A stretch of 64,000 bases of DNA from Microtetraspora fusca (lineage in GTDB: Bacteria > Actinomycetota > Actinomycetes > Streptosporangiales > Streptosporangiaceae), in the NCBI RefSeq assembly GCF_001570365.1, contig NZ_BBYK01000072.1, positions 1 through 64,000 of the forward strand, in the 5' to 3' direction. Position 1 is the first letter of the stretch; every line of letters begins with the position of its first letter. The position numbers and the translations under genes are program-made. This document shows, in pieces, positions 17,563 to 25,646 of this stretch. The notes beneath the pieces were generated by a model, which saw only the letters and a program-made list of their open reading frames with translations, was not told the origin of the DNA and searched no databases.

Positions 17563-17586
17563 GGATTTCCGGCCTGTCGGAAATCC
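17563..17586. other. Perfect 9-bp stem-loop
   Basis: ggatttccg (17563-17571) and cggaaatcc (17578-17586) pair perfectly around a 6-base loop. It lies in the roughly 320-base interval between the FHA and HAD genes, about 40 bases upstream of a short frame with a strong ribosome-binding site. There is no T-run, so a terminator is unlikely; it could be a leader hairpin or a protein site. Confidence 0.4.
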
Positions 17587-17625
17587 GGCATCCGCCGGAG
17601 AATCCATCGGCGCAAGGAGGGGGAA

Positions 17626-17712
17626 ATGTTCTCTGCGCGAGTGAGAACCGGGGGAGGGGTGGCGGGGGCCGCGACGGCGCCGCCGACGAGATCCGCGCCC
17701 GCGCCCGCCTGA
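17626..17712 (+). CDS. Possible 28-residue small protein
   Basis: ATG 17626 is preceded by aaggaggggga, one of the strongest Shine-Dalgarno sequences in the window, at normal spacing. The frame encodes MFSARVRTGGGVAGAATAPP followed by a Thr/Arg/Ser/Pro/Ala tail and a TGA. It is basic and rich in Gly, Ala and Pro, with no recognised motif. It may be a real small protein or a leader peptide, or a purine-rich coincidence. It is the only coding candidate in the interval 17429-17747. Confidence 0.3.
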   Translation: MFSARVRTGGGVAGAATAPPTRSAPAPA

Positions 17713-17747
17713 CCGATCGTCACCGGCGGGCGGGCGCGGAAACGCTG

Positions 17748-18458
17748 TCAGGGGTTCTGCCGTACGCCGAGCTCGTCGAGGCGGTTGAGCATGTCGGCGG
17801 GGTCGGAGTACACCCGGAACGCGCCCGCGCGCTCCAGCTCGTCCCTGCCGTACCCGCCGGACAGCAGGCCGATCCCGAGCGACCCGGCGCGGCGCGCGGC
17901 GAGCAGGTCCCAGACGCTGTCCCCGACCACCATCGCCGAGCGGGGGTCGATGCCGAGCAGGGCGGCGCCGGCGAGGAAGAGGTCGGGGTCGGGCTTGGCC
18001 CGGCGCACCAGGTCGCGGGTGACCATGGGCGTGTCCTCCGGCAGACGGAGCATGTCGAGCGCCCGCCGGGCGGTCTTGGCGTACCCGCTGGTCGCGATCG
18101 CCCACGGCACCCCGCGCTCGGTGAGCTCGGCCAGCAGCTCGACCGCCCCCGGCAGCGGCTTCACCGAGTCGATCTGCTCGGTGTAGGCGGCCGCGTGCGC
18201 GTGCTGGAGATCGTCGATCTGCTCCTGCGTGAGTGACAAACCGGTCTCCCGCAGCAGCGCGGTGACGAAAAGGCCGCCGCTCATGCCGATGCGCCGGTGG
18301 ATCCGCCAGACGGACAGGTCGATGCCCATCTCGGCCAGCGCCGAACGCCAGGCGATCACGTGCTGGTACACGCTGTCGATCAGGGTGCCGTCGAGGTCGA
18401 AGAGGAACGCCGGGTTGGTCGGCTCGGGATAGTGAAGGTCAGTGCTCACTTGTCCCAT
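17748..18458 (-). CDS. HAD-superfamily phosphatase (beta-phosphoglucomutase-like)
   Basis: 236 residues from ATG 18458 (GTG 18449 also possible). Motif I is FLFDLDGTLIDS with both catalytic Asp residues, motif II is AIATSGYAKTA, motif III Lys is in RRAKPDPDLFLAGA and motif IV is MVVGDSVWDLLAARRAG. A helical cap (residues about 35-95) places it in subfamily IA, with phosphoglycolate phosphatase and beta-phosphoglucomutase-like enzymes. The substrate is probably a small sugar phosphate, unproven. Confidence 0.9.
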   Translation of the reverse strand: MGQVSTDLHYPEPTNPAFLFDLDGTLIDSVYQHVIAWRSALAEMGIDLSVWRIHRRIGMSGGLFVTALLRETGLSLTQEQIDDLQHAHAAAYTEQIDSVKPLPGAVELLAELTERGVPWAIATSGYAKTARRALDMLRLPEDTPMVTRDLVRRAKPDPDLFLAGAALLGIDPRSAMVVGDSVWDLLAARRAGSLGIGLLSGGYGRDELERAGAFRVYSDPADMLNRLDELGVRQNP

Positions 18459-18544
18459 TCTCGCCGGAGGCCGCCCGTCGGCCTCCACCGGCGTCCGGCT
18501 ATGGCGAGGCCCGCGGCCCTCCGGGACCGCGGGCTCCGATCAGC

Positions 18545-18838
18545 TCACACTCCGGCCCGGGAGGGGGCGCGCATCGCCTGCTGCTGGGTCTCCTGCCACT
18601 CGGCCATCTCGTGCCGCTTCATGTCGCGCATCTCCTCCATGCGGAGCGCGACCCCCATGGCGAAGAAGGTCGGTGCCCACTCGCCGACGAAGATGCCCCA
18701 GCGGTCCGCCCGGTCCTGGCCCGCGGCCTCGTAGTTCCTGGAGAGGAACCAGGACGCGGCGGCGAGGCCGATCGAGGCGAGCCCGGCCGTGTACATCATG
18801 CTGGAGCGCAGCCCCATTCTGTGGAGAGTGCTGATCAT
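18545..18838 (-). CDS. Small membrane protein with two helices
   Basis: 97 residues from ATG 18838, preceded by aggggggaac. Segments at about 14-32 (MMYTAGLASIGLAAASWFL) and 48-64 (WGIFVGEWAPTFFAMGVAL) are hydrophobic, with a charged amphipathic tail (RMEEMRDMKRHEMAEWQETQQQ) likely to be a cytoplasmic helix. The WGIFVGEWAPTFFAMG block looks conserved, but I do not know a function. It is monocistronic between a HAD phosphatase and a sugar-kinase gene. Confidence 0.75.
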   Translation of the reverse strand: MISTLHRMGLRSSMMYTAGLASIGLAAASWFLSRNYEAAGQDRADRWGIFVGEWAPTFFAMGVALRMEEMRDMKRHEMAEWQETQQQAMRAPSRAGV

Positions 18839-18918
18839 GTTCCCCCCTGGACAGTGGTATCCCCTCTTCTGGTTACCCTCCGTTATGTGTGACAAACGGT
18901 ACGCGCCCGGACAAACCG

Positions 18919-19818
18919 CTAGAAGCGGGCATCGACCTCCGCGCGCGACGGCGGCGCCGCGCCCGCCCGCGTGCAGGTGAGCGCGGCGGCGAGGACCGCG
19001 TAGCGCAGCGCGTCCGGGAGCGCCATGCCCCGGTCGGCGGTCGCGTGCAGGAAGGCGCCCGTGAAGGCGTCCCCGGCGCCGACCGTGTCCACCACCCGTA
19101 CGGGCACGCCGCCCGCCTCCGCGGGGGAGCCGCCGCGGGGCAGCGCGACCGCTCCGGCCGCCCCCCTGGTCACCAGGACGAGGTCGAGATCGTGCTCGGC
19201 GAGCCACGCCCGCGCCGTGTCGAGCGGGGCGCGTTCCGGGTGCAGCCAGCGCAGGTCCTCCTCGCTGGCCTTGACCACGTGCGCCGCCCCGAGCCATGCC
19301 TCCACCTCCTCCAGGTACGGCTCCCGCCCCGGCAGTGCGGCCGGCCGCACGTTGACGTCGTAGACCACCGTGACCTCGTCCCGGTGGCCCGCGGCCCACG
19401 AGCGCAGCACGTCGGCGCCCGGCCGTACGACGGAGGCGAGCGAGCCGACGTGCAGGGCGCGGGTGCCGGGCGGCAGCGACGCGGGCAGCTCGCCGGGGGT
19501 CCACTGCCAGTCGGCGGTGCGCTCCATGTAGAACCGGAAGTCCGCGGAGCCGTGCTCGTCGAGGTCCACCACCGCCAGCGTCGTCGGCTCGTCCGCCTCG
19601 ACGGCGAGGGAGAGGTCCACCCCGCTCGCGGTCAGGTGGTCGCGCAGCCGCCGTCCGAACCCGTCCCGCGACAGCCGGCACAGCAGCCGGGCCGGAGTGC
19701 CGAGCCGTGCGACGGCGACCGCCGTGTTGGCCGGGCCGCCGCCCGGCACCGCGCGCCAGGTGTTCTCCCCGCCGGTCGGGACGAGGTCGACGAGGGCCTC
19801 GCCGCACACGATGATCAC
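18919..19818 (-). CDS. PfkB-family carbohydrate kinase
   Basis: 299 residues from GTG 19818, with gggagga 3 bases upstream; the upstream in-frame extension lacks homology. N-terminal VCGEALVDLVP, the signature GGGPANTAVAVARLG, and the C-terminal PfkB signature VVDTVGAGDAFTGAFLHA with its anion-hole GAGD and catalytic Asp. It phosphorylates a sugar (fructokinase or 2-keto-3-deoxygluconate kinase-like). No sugar transport genes are adjacent, so the sugar is unassigned. Confidence 0.93.
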   Translation of the reverse strand: MIIVCGEALVDLVPTGGENTWRAVPGGGPANTAVAVARLGTPARLLCRLSRDGFGRRLRDHLTASGVDLSLAVEADEPTTLAVVDLDEHGSADFRFYMERTADWQWTPGELPASLPPGTRALHVGSLASVVRPGADVLRSWAAGHRDEVTVVYDVNVRPAALPGREPYLEEVEAWLGAAHVVKASEEDLRWLHPERAPLDTARAWLAEHDLDLVLVTRGAAGAVALPRGGSPAEAGGVPVRVVDTVGAGDAFTGAFLHATADRGMALPDALRYAVLAAALTCTRAGAAPPSRAEVDARF

Positions 19819-19934
19819 AGTTCCTCCCGCTGGGTGCCGTTCTCGCCCAGAAGTCTGGCAGTGGCGGATCGTCAACCGCTAATTCCTAAATCCCTACCTG
19901 GACACCATAGAATTTCGCTGTCATGATGGCTGAC

Positions 19935-20006
19935 ATGAGATCAGGGCGAGTTCTGACCGAGCGCCGTCACATCGACCTGCTCCGCGTCTGCGCCGCCGCC
20001 TGTTGA
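19935..20006 (+). CDS. Cysteine-type leader peptide (upstream ORF)
   Basis: A 23-residue peptide from ATG 19935 (ATG 19923 is also in frame). It reads MRSGRVLTERRHIDLLRV and ends C-A-A-A-C before a TGA. The R-R-H-(V/I)-D-L-x-R-V core with terminal cysteines is the pattern of actinobacterial putative leader peptides in front of sulfur and cysteine genes, where slow translation of the Cys codons is thought to control downstream expression. The downstream gene here, 51 bases on, is an orphan winged-helix regulator. The peptide is recognised by pattern; the cysteine response is inference. Confidence 0.7.
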   Translation: MRSGRVLTERRHIDLLRVCAAAC

Positions 20007-20057
20007 CCTCCGGTTCCACAAGATCCGGCACGTCACCAGGTCCGAAGGAGAAGCGCA

Positions 20058-20597
20058 ATGACCCAGGCGGAGATCATCGACCTCGCCACCCGTGAGCCGG
20101 TCCGGGACCGGGCCGGGGCGGACGAGGGCACCGTACTCAGCGTGGTCCCCCTCCCCGGGGCGGAGGCCGCGCTCATCATCGTCGGGCACGTCGTCCCCCT
20201 GTCCCAGGCGTCCCAGGTCCGGGACGCGTGGCAGGCCCCGCCCGCGCCCGCCGCGCGGCGCGACGACGATGCCGCCGAGGTGGACGGGTTCGTCGTGGAC
20301 CGCTCCGCCCGCACCGTGCGGGTGGACGGCGGCGACGTCGAGCTCACCTACCGCGAGTTCGAGCTGCTCGACTTCCTGTGCTCCGCGCCCGGACGCGTCT
20401 ACACGCGCCGCCAGATCATGGCCGCCGTGTGGGACAAGTACGGGGACGAGAGCCCCCGCACGGTCGACGTCCACGTCCTGCGGCTGCGCAGGAAGCTGGG
20501 CCGGCACGCCGGGAAGATCGTGACCGTGCGGAACGTCGGCTACCGGTTCGTCCGCAGTGTCCCCGCGGTTGTGGCCGGGGGTGGGCCGAAGGCCTGA
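20058..20597 (+). CDS. Winged-helix regulator, OmpR/PhoB-type DNA-binding domain without receiver
   Basis: 179 residues, ATG preceded by aaggag. Residues about 75-170 are a trans_reg_C domain (VDRSARTVRVDGGDVELTYREFELLDFLCSAPGRVYTRRQIMAAVWD; PRTVDVHVLRLRRKLG; VRNVGYRFVR). Residues 1-70 are short (TVLSVVPLPGAEAALIIVGHVVPLS) and lack the Asp pocket of a receiver, so this is not a classical response regulator. It lies behind the leader peptide at 19935-20006 and is followed by a strong hairpin, so it is probably a single-gene unit tuned by the leader. Confidence 0.9.
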   Translation: MTQAEIIDLATREPVRDRAGADEGTVLSVVPLPGAEAALIIVGHVVPLSQASQVRDAWQAPPAPAARRDDDAAEVDGFVVDRSARTVRVDGGDVELTYREFELLDFLCSAPGRVYTRRQIMAAVWDKYGDESPRTVDVHVLRLRRKLGRHAGKIVTVRNVGYRFVRSVPAVVAGGGPKA

Positions 20598-20614
20598 CCC
20601 GGGGCGGGCGGGCT

Positions 20615-20645
20615 GCCGGGACCGCCGGGGCGCGACGGTCCCGGC
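20615..20645 (+). terminator. Stem-loop after the winged-helix gene
   Basis: gccgggaccg (20615-20624) pairs exactly with cggtcccggc (20636-20645) around an 11-base loop, 17 bases after the stop codon. There is no U-tract, which is common for actinobacterial terminators. Confidence 0.55.
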
Positions 20646-20695
20646 GGTAATCCGGTGGCGGAGACATACCCGGTCTTACCTATGCTTACGGCGGG

Positions 20696-23600
20696 ATGAA
20701 AACTTCGCTCGCCGATCTGCAGGGAAGCCTGCCTGACTTGATGCTGCGCGATCAGCGCAGGCTCCGCCGGCGCATCGACGGCATGCGCAAGATACGGGAC
20801 GGCAAGGCTCGCCAGGCCGTGGCCGCCGAGATCGCCGCCGACATCGAGGCGGCCGAACTCCGCGTCGCGGCCAGGCGCGAGGCCATGCCGTCGATCAGCT
20901 ATCCGCCGCAGCTCCCGGTCAGCCAGCGCAAGGACGACCTGCTCGCGGCCATCCGGGACAACCAGGTCGTGATCGTCGCGGGCGAGACCGGCTCCGGCAA
21001 GACCACCCAGCTCCCGAAGATCTGCCTGGAGCTGGGCCGCGGCGTCCACGGGCTGATCGGCCACACGCAGCCGCGCCGGATCGCGGCGCGCACGGTGGCC
21101 GAGCGCATCGCCGAGGAGCTGTCGATCCCGCTGGGCGACGTCGTCGGCTACAAGGTGCGCTTCACCGACCACTCCAGCGACGGCACGCTGGTCAAGCTGA
21201 TGACGGACGGCATCCTGCTGGCCGAGATGCAGACCGACCCGCTGCTGCTGCGCTACGACACGCTCATCATCGACGAGGCGCACGAGCGCAGCCTCAACAT
21301 CGACTTCATCCTCGGCTATCTCAGGCAGCTCCTGCCCAAGCGGCCCGACCTCAAGGTCATCATCACGTCCGCCACGATCGACCCCGAGCGGTTCGCGCGG
21401 CACTTCGCCTCCCCGCAGGGCGACGCGCCGATCGTCGAGGTCTCCGGCCGCACCTATCCGGTCGAGGTGCGCTACCGCCCGATCGAGGAGGACGACGACC
21501 AGACGCAGGCGATCGCCAACGCGGTGGACGAGCTGTGCGCCGAGGGGCCGGGCGACATCCTCGTCTTCCTCAGCGGCGAGCGCGAGATCCGCGACACCGC
21601 CGACGCGCTGAAGGGGCGTAACGAGGAGGTTCTCCCGCTGTACGCCCGGCTGTCGGCGGCCGAGCAGCACCGCGTGTTCCAGTCGCACCGCGGCCGCCGG
21701 ATCGTCCTGGCCACCAACGTCGCCGAGACCTCCCTCACCGTCCCCGGCATCAAGTACGTCATCGACCCCGGCGCCGCCCGCATCTCCCGGTACAGCCACC
21801 GGCTCAAGGTGCAGCGGCTGCCCATCGAGCCGATCTCGCAGGCGAGCGCCAACCAGCGCAAGGGACGCTGCGGCCGCACCTCCGACGGCATCTGCATCCG
21901 GCTGTACTCGGAGGAGGACTTCCTCAGCCGGCCCGAGTTCACCGACCCGGAGATCCTCCGTACCAACCTGGCGTCGGTCATCCTCCAGATGACCTCGCTG
22001 GGCCTCGGCGACATCGCGGCCTTCCCGTTCGTCGAGCCGCCGGACAGCCGCCAGATCAAGGACGGCGTCAACCTGCTGCACGAGCTCGGCGCGATGGACG
22101 CCAAGGGGCTGACCCCGGTCGGCCGGAAGATCGCGCAGCTCCCCGTGGACCCGCGGCTGGCCCGCATGGTGCTGGAGGCCGACAAGAACGGCTGCGTCCG
22201 CGAGGTCATGATCATCACGGCGGCGCTGTCCATCCAGGACCCGCGCGAGCGCCCGGTGGACAAGCAGCAGGCGGCCGACGAGAAGCACCGCAGGTTCGCC
22301 GACAAGGAATCCGACTTCGTCACCTACCTCAACCTGTGGAAGTACCTCAAGGAGCAGCAGCGCGAGCTGTCCTCCAGCGCGTTCCGCCGGCTGTGCCGCA
22401 GCGAGTTCCTCAACTACCTGCGCGTACGCGAGTGGCAGGACATCGACAGCCAGCTCCGCCAGGTGGCCAAGAACCTCGGCGTCGTCGTCAACAGCGTGGA
22501 CGCCGACCCGCAGCGGGTGCACATCTCGCTGCTGTCCGGGCTGCTGTCGCACATCGGCGTCAAGGACGTCGTCGAGTCGAAGGGCGCACGCAAGCCGGAC
22601 GGGCCGCGCCGTCCCATCACCGAGTACATCGGCGCCCGCAACGCCCGCTTCGCGATCTTCCCGGGGTCGGCGCTGGCCAAGGCGCAACCGCAGTGGGTCA
22701 TGTCCGCCGAGCTGGTGGAGACCTCGCGGCTCTGGGCCCGGGTCAACGCCAAGATCGAGCCCGGGTGGGTCGAGCCGCTCGCCCAGCACCTCCTCAAGCG
22801 CACCTACAGCGAGCCGCACTGGGAGAAGGACCAGGCCGCCGTCGTCGCCTTCGAGAAGGTGACCCTGTACGGCGTGCCGATCGTGACCGAGCGCAAGGTC
22901 AACTACGGCCGGATCGACCCCGAGCTGAGCCGCGAGCTGTTCATCAGGCATGCGCTGGTGGAGGGCGACTGGCGCACCCACCACAAGTTCTTCCACGAGA
23001 ACCGCAAGCTGCTCCAGGAGGTCGAGCAGCTTGAGGAGAAGGCCCGCCGCCGGGACATCCTGGTCGACGACGAGACGCTGTTCGACTTCTACGACCAGCG
23101 GATCCCCGCCGACGTCGTCTCCGGACGCCACTTCGACAGCTGGTGGAAGAAGACGGCTCCCGCCAAGCCCGACCTGCTGACGTTCTCACCCGAGATGCTG
23201 GTCAACGAGAGCGCGGGGGTGAGCGCCCGGGACTATCCGGACGCCTGGCGGCAGCGCGGCCAGCGGATGCGCCTCACCTACCAGTTCGAGCCGGGCACCG
23301 ACGCCGACGGCGTCACCGTGCACGTCCCGCTCGCCGTGCTCAACCAGGTCGAGCCCACCGGGTTCGACTGGCAGATCCCGGGCCTGCGCGAGGACTTGGT
23401 CACCGCGCTGATCCGGTCGCTGCCCAAGCAGCTGCGGCGCAACTTCGTGCCCGCGCCCAACTACGCCAAGGCCGTGCTCGAACGGGTGGCGCACGAGGGC
23501 GGTGCTCCGGCCGAGCCGCTGCTCGACGTGCTGGAGCGGGAGCTGCACCGGCTGACCGGCGTGACCATCCCGCGCGACGCCTGGGCGCCGGATCAGGTGC

Positions 23601-24571
23601 CCGACCATCTGCGCATCACGTACCGCGTGATCGACGACAGGAAGCACGTTATCGCCGAGGACAAGGACCTCGACGGGCTCAAACGGCGGCTCGCCCCCCG
23701 GCTGCGCGCCACGCTGTCGAAGGCGGCCGACGACCTGGAACGCAGCGGCCTGCGCGAATGGACCATCGGCACGCTGCCTCGCGTGTTCGAGCAGGGCCGC
23801 ATGAAGGCATATCCCGCGCTCGTGGACGAGAAGGACAGCGTCGCGGTGCGGATGTTCGACACGCCCGCCGAGCAGGAACGCGCGATGTGGGCGGGCACCC
23901 GGCGGCTGCTGCTGCTCGGCTCGGTCAACCCGGCCAAGGCCATCCTGCGCGGGTTGACCATGACGCAGAAGCTGGCGCTCAGCCGCAGCCCGCACGGAGG
24001 GGCCACCGAGCTGTTCGACGACTGCACCGCCTGCGCCGCCGACCGGCTCATCACCGAGGCCGGCGGCCCCGCCTGGGACGCCGCGGGCTTCGGGCGGCTG
24101 CACGACCACGTACGCGCCGGGCTGTACGACACCACCGAGGACGTCGTCGGCAAGGTGGAGCGGGTCCTGGCGACCTGGCACACCGTGCAGAACGCCGTCG
24201 CCGGCCCGGCCGACGCGGTCGCCGACATCAAGGAGCAGCTCGACGGCCTGATCTATCCCGGCTTCGTCACCGCGACCGGCTACGTCCGGCTGCCCGACCT
24301 GCACCGCTACCTGCGGGCGGTCGAGCGCCGCCTGCAGAAGCTGCCGGACGACCCGTACCGCGACCGCGAGTGGATGCACCAGATCCACGACATCGAGGAC
24401 GAGTACCGCGACCTGCTCGACCGGCTCAAGCCGGTGGACCGCGACAGTCCGGCCGTACGCGAGATCCGCTGGATGATCGAGGAGCTGCGGGTCAGCTTCT
24501 TCGCCCAGCAGCTCGGGACCCCGACCCCGGTCTCGGAGAAGCGCATCCGCAAGGCGATGGAGCGGCTGTGA
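20696..24571 (+). CDS. hrpA: ATP-dependent RNA helicase HrpA
   Basis: 1291 residues, the usual length for HrpA. DEAH-box motifs in order: Walker A GETGSGKTT at residues 96-104, GHTQPRRIAA (Ia), DEAH at 193-196 (LIIDEAHERS), ITSATIDPERF (III), LVFLSGEREIRD (IV), LATNVAETSLTVPGIKYVID (V) and QRKGRCGRT (VI). Then come the helicase-associated and OB-fold regions and the long HrpA-specific C-terminal domain (DUF3418-like) ending in KRIRKAMERL. HrpA unwinds structured RNA and in other bacteria rescues stalled ribosomes. It probably shares a transcript with the HAD gene 34 bases downstream. Confidence 0.97.
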   Translation: MKTSLADLQGSLPDLMLRDQRRLRRRIDGMRKIRDGKARQAVAAEIAADIEAAELRVAARREAMPSISYPPQLPVSQRKDDLLAAIRDNQVVIVAGETGSGKTTQLPKICLELGRGVHGLIGHTQPRRIAARTVAERIAEELSIPLGDVVGYKVRFTDHSSDGTLVKLMTDGILLAEMQTDPLLLRYDTLIIDEAHERSLNIDFILGYLRQLLPKRPDLKVIITSATIDPERFARHFASPQGDAPIVEVSGRTYPVEVRYRPIEEDDDQTQAIANAVDELCAEGPGDILVFLSGEREIRDTADALKGRNEEVLPLYARLSAAEQHRVFQSHRGRRIVLATNVAETSLTVPGIKYVIDPGAARISRYSHRLKVQRLPIEPISQASANQRKGRCGRTSDGICIRLYSEEDFLSRPEFTDPEILRTNLASVILQMTSLGLGDIAAFPFVEPPDSRQIKDGVNLLHELGAMDAKGLTPVGRKIAQLPVDPRLARMVLEADKNGCVREVMIITAALSIQDPRERPVDKQQAADEKHRRFADKESDFVTYLNLWKYLKEQQRELSSSAFRRLCRSEFLNYLRVREWQDIDSQLRQVAKNLGVVVNSVDADPQRVHISLLSGLLSHIGVKDVVESKGARKPDGPRRPITEYIGARNARFAIFPGSALAKAQPQWVMSAELVETSRLWARVNAKIEPGWVEPLAQHLLKRTYSEPHWEKDQAAVVAFEKVTLYGVPIVTERKVNYGRIDPELSRELFIRHALVEGDWRTHHKFFHENRKLLQEVEQLEEKARRRDILVDDETLFDFYDQRIPADVVSGRHFDSWWKKTAPAKPDLLTFSPEMLVNESAGVSARDYPDAWRQRGQRMRLTYQFEPGTDADGVTVHVPLAVLNQVEPTGFDWQIPGLREDLVTALIRSLPKQLRRNFVPAPNYAKAVLERVAHEGGAPAEPLLDVLERELHRLTGVTIPRDAWAPDQVPDHLRITYRVIDDRKHVIAEDKDLDGLKRRLAPRLRATLSKAADDLERSGLREWTIGTLPRVFEQGRMKAYPALVDEKDSVAVRMFDTPAEQERAMWAGTRRLLLLGSVNPAKAILRGLTMTQKLALSRSPHGGATELFDDCTACAADRLITEAGGPAWDAAGFGRLHDHVRAGLYDTTEDVVGKVERVLATWHTVQNAVAGPADAVADIKEQLDGLIYPGFVTATGYVRLPDLHRYLRAVERRLQKLPDDPYRDREWMHQIHDIEDEYRDLLDRLKPVDRDSPAVREIRWMIEELRVSFFAQQLGTPTPVSEKRIRKAMERL

Positions 24572-24605
24572 CGGGACAGCGTGAGAGAAGCGTGGAGGAG
24601 CGGCC

Positions 24606-25253
24606 GTGAACATCCGATCACTGGTGTTCGACGTCGGTGAGACCCTGATCGACGAGACGCGCATCTGGTCCCGCTGGGCCGACCGGCTGGGGGTGCCGCG
24701 CCTGACGTTCATGGGCGTCCTCGGCGGGATGGCCGCGCTCGACCGCTCGCACGCCGACGCGTTCCAGGTGGTCCGCCCCGGCCTCGACCTCGACGCCGAG
24801 ATCGCGGCGTGGCGCGCGGAGGACCCGGACGGCCTGCGTGAGAACTTCGACGGCGACGACCTCTACCCCGACGTGCGCGACAGCCTCGCCGCGCTCAGGG
24901 CCGCCGGATACGAGCTGATCGTCGCGGGCAACCAGCCGAGCCAGGCGTACGACGCGCTGCTCGCCATGGACCTGCCGGTGGACGCGATCCACACCTCGGC
25001 CGCCTGGGAGGTCGAGAAGCCCGCGCCGGAGTTCTTCGCCAAGGTCGCGGCCGTGGCGGGCCGGAGTCCGGAGGAGATCCTCTACGTCGGCGACCGGATC
25101 GACAACGACGTCCTTCCGGCGAGAAGGGCGGGCATGCGCGCCGCGCTGCTGCGCCGCGGGCCCTGGGGCTACCTCCACGCGGAGCGTCCGGAGGCGTCCC
25201 AGGCCGACCTGGTCGTCGACAGCCTCGCCGACCTGGCCGCCCGCCTCACCTGA
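24606..25253 (+). CDS. HAD-family hydrolase
   Basis: 215 residues from GTG 24606 with ggaggag upstream. Motif I is VFDVGETLIDE (second Asp replaced by Glu), motif II is LIVAGNQPSQ, motif III Lys is in EVEKPAPEFFAKV and motif IV is ILYVGDRIDNDVLPARRAG. The D-x-G-E form of motif I occurs in several actinobacterial HAD hydrolases, so phosphatase activity may still be present but should be tested. It follows hrpA in the same direction and ends at a bidirectional terminator. Confidence 0.9.
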   Translation: MNIRSLVFDVGETLIDETRIWSRWADRLGVPRLTFMGVLGGMAALDRSHADAFQVVRPGLDLDAEIAAWRAEDPDGLRENFDGDDLYPDVRDSLAALRAAGYELIVAGNQPSQAYDALLAMDLPVDAIHTSAAWEVEKPAPEFFAKVAAVAGRSPEEILYVGDRIDNDVLPARRAGMRAALLRRGPWGYLHAERPEASQADLVVDSLADLAARLT

Positions 25254-25270
25254 CGATCCGTACGGTTGGG

Positions 25271-25313
25271 CCGCCTCCGGCCGGCACGGGAGGGGGATGG
25301 CGGCCGGAGGCGG
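25271..25313. terminator. Bidirectional terminator hairpin
   Basis: A perfect 13-bp stem, ccgcctccggccg (25271-25283) with cggccggaggcgg (25301-25313), around a 17-base loop. It lies between the convergent HAD and DUF397 genes and could stop transcription from both sides. Confidence 0.65.
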
Positions 25314-25340
25314 ATGAGTACGGAGGGGGCGGGAGCGGGA

Positions 25341-25646
25341 TCAGGCGAGGTCGAACTCGTCGGCCTTGACCCCGGCGACGAAGGCGTCCCACTCGGCGGG
25401 AGTGAAGAACAGGCTGGGACCCTCGGGGTCCTTCGAGTCGCGTACGGCGATCAGCCGGTCGTGGTCCATTTTGTGGGCGGCGCCCGCGAGGCGGCCCAGC
25501 CTGTGGGCGGCGTCGCCGACCGCCGCAGTGCGGACGGGATGCGGGGGGCCGGCGGCGACGCCGGTCAGCTCCGCGACCTCGACGCAGTTGCCGCCGTTGT
25601 CGCCGGAGAAGCTCGACTTGCGCCAGCGCGCCTTGCTCAGGTCCAT
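25341..25646 (-). CDS. DUF397 protein
   Basis: 101 residues. Both hallmark blocks are present: WRKSSFSGDNGGNCVEVAEL at the start and VRDSKDPEGPSLFFTPAEWDAFVAGVK at the end. A longer than usual middle (residues 30-65) separates them. DUF397 proteins are small partners of WhiJ/XRE-DUF5753 regulators in actinobacteria, linked to development and possibly toxin-antitoxin-like control. Its ATG lies inside the end of the XRE gene (10-base overlap), so the two are translationally coupled. Confidence 0.95.
   Translation of the reverse strand: MDLSKARWRKSSFSGDNGGNCVEVAELTGVAAGPPHPVRTAAVGDAAHRLGRLAGAAHKMDHDRLIAVRDSKDPEGPSLFFTPAEWDAFVAGVKADEFDLA

Noticed and set aside
20540-23131. 863-codon leftward frame opposite hrpA
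   Set aside because: A GC-rich antisense shadow: the residue mix is repetitive Val/Leu/Asp/Gly with no domain, and hrpA covers the same DNA with all helicase motifs.
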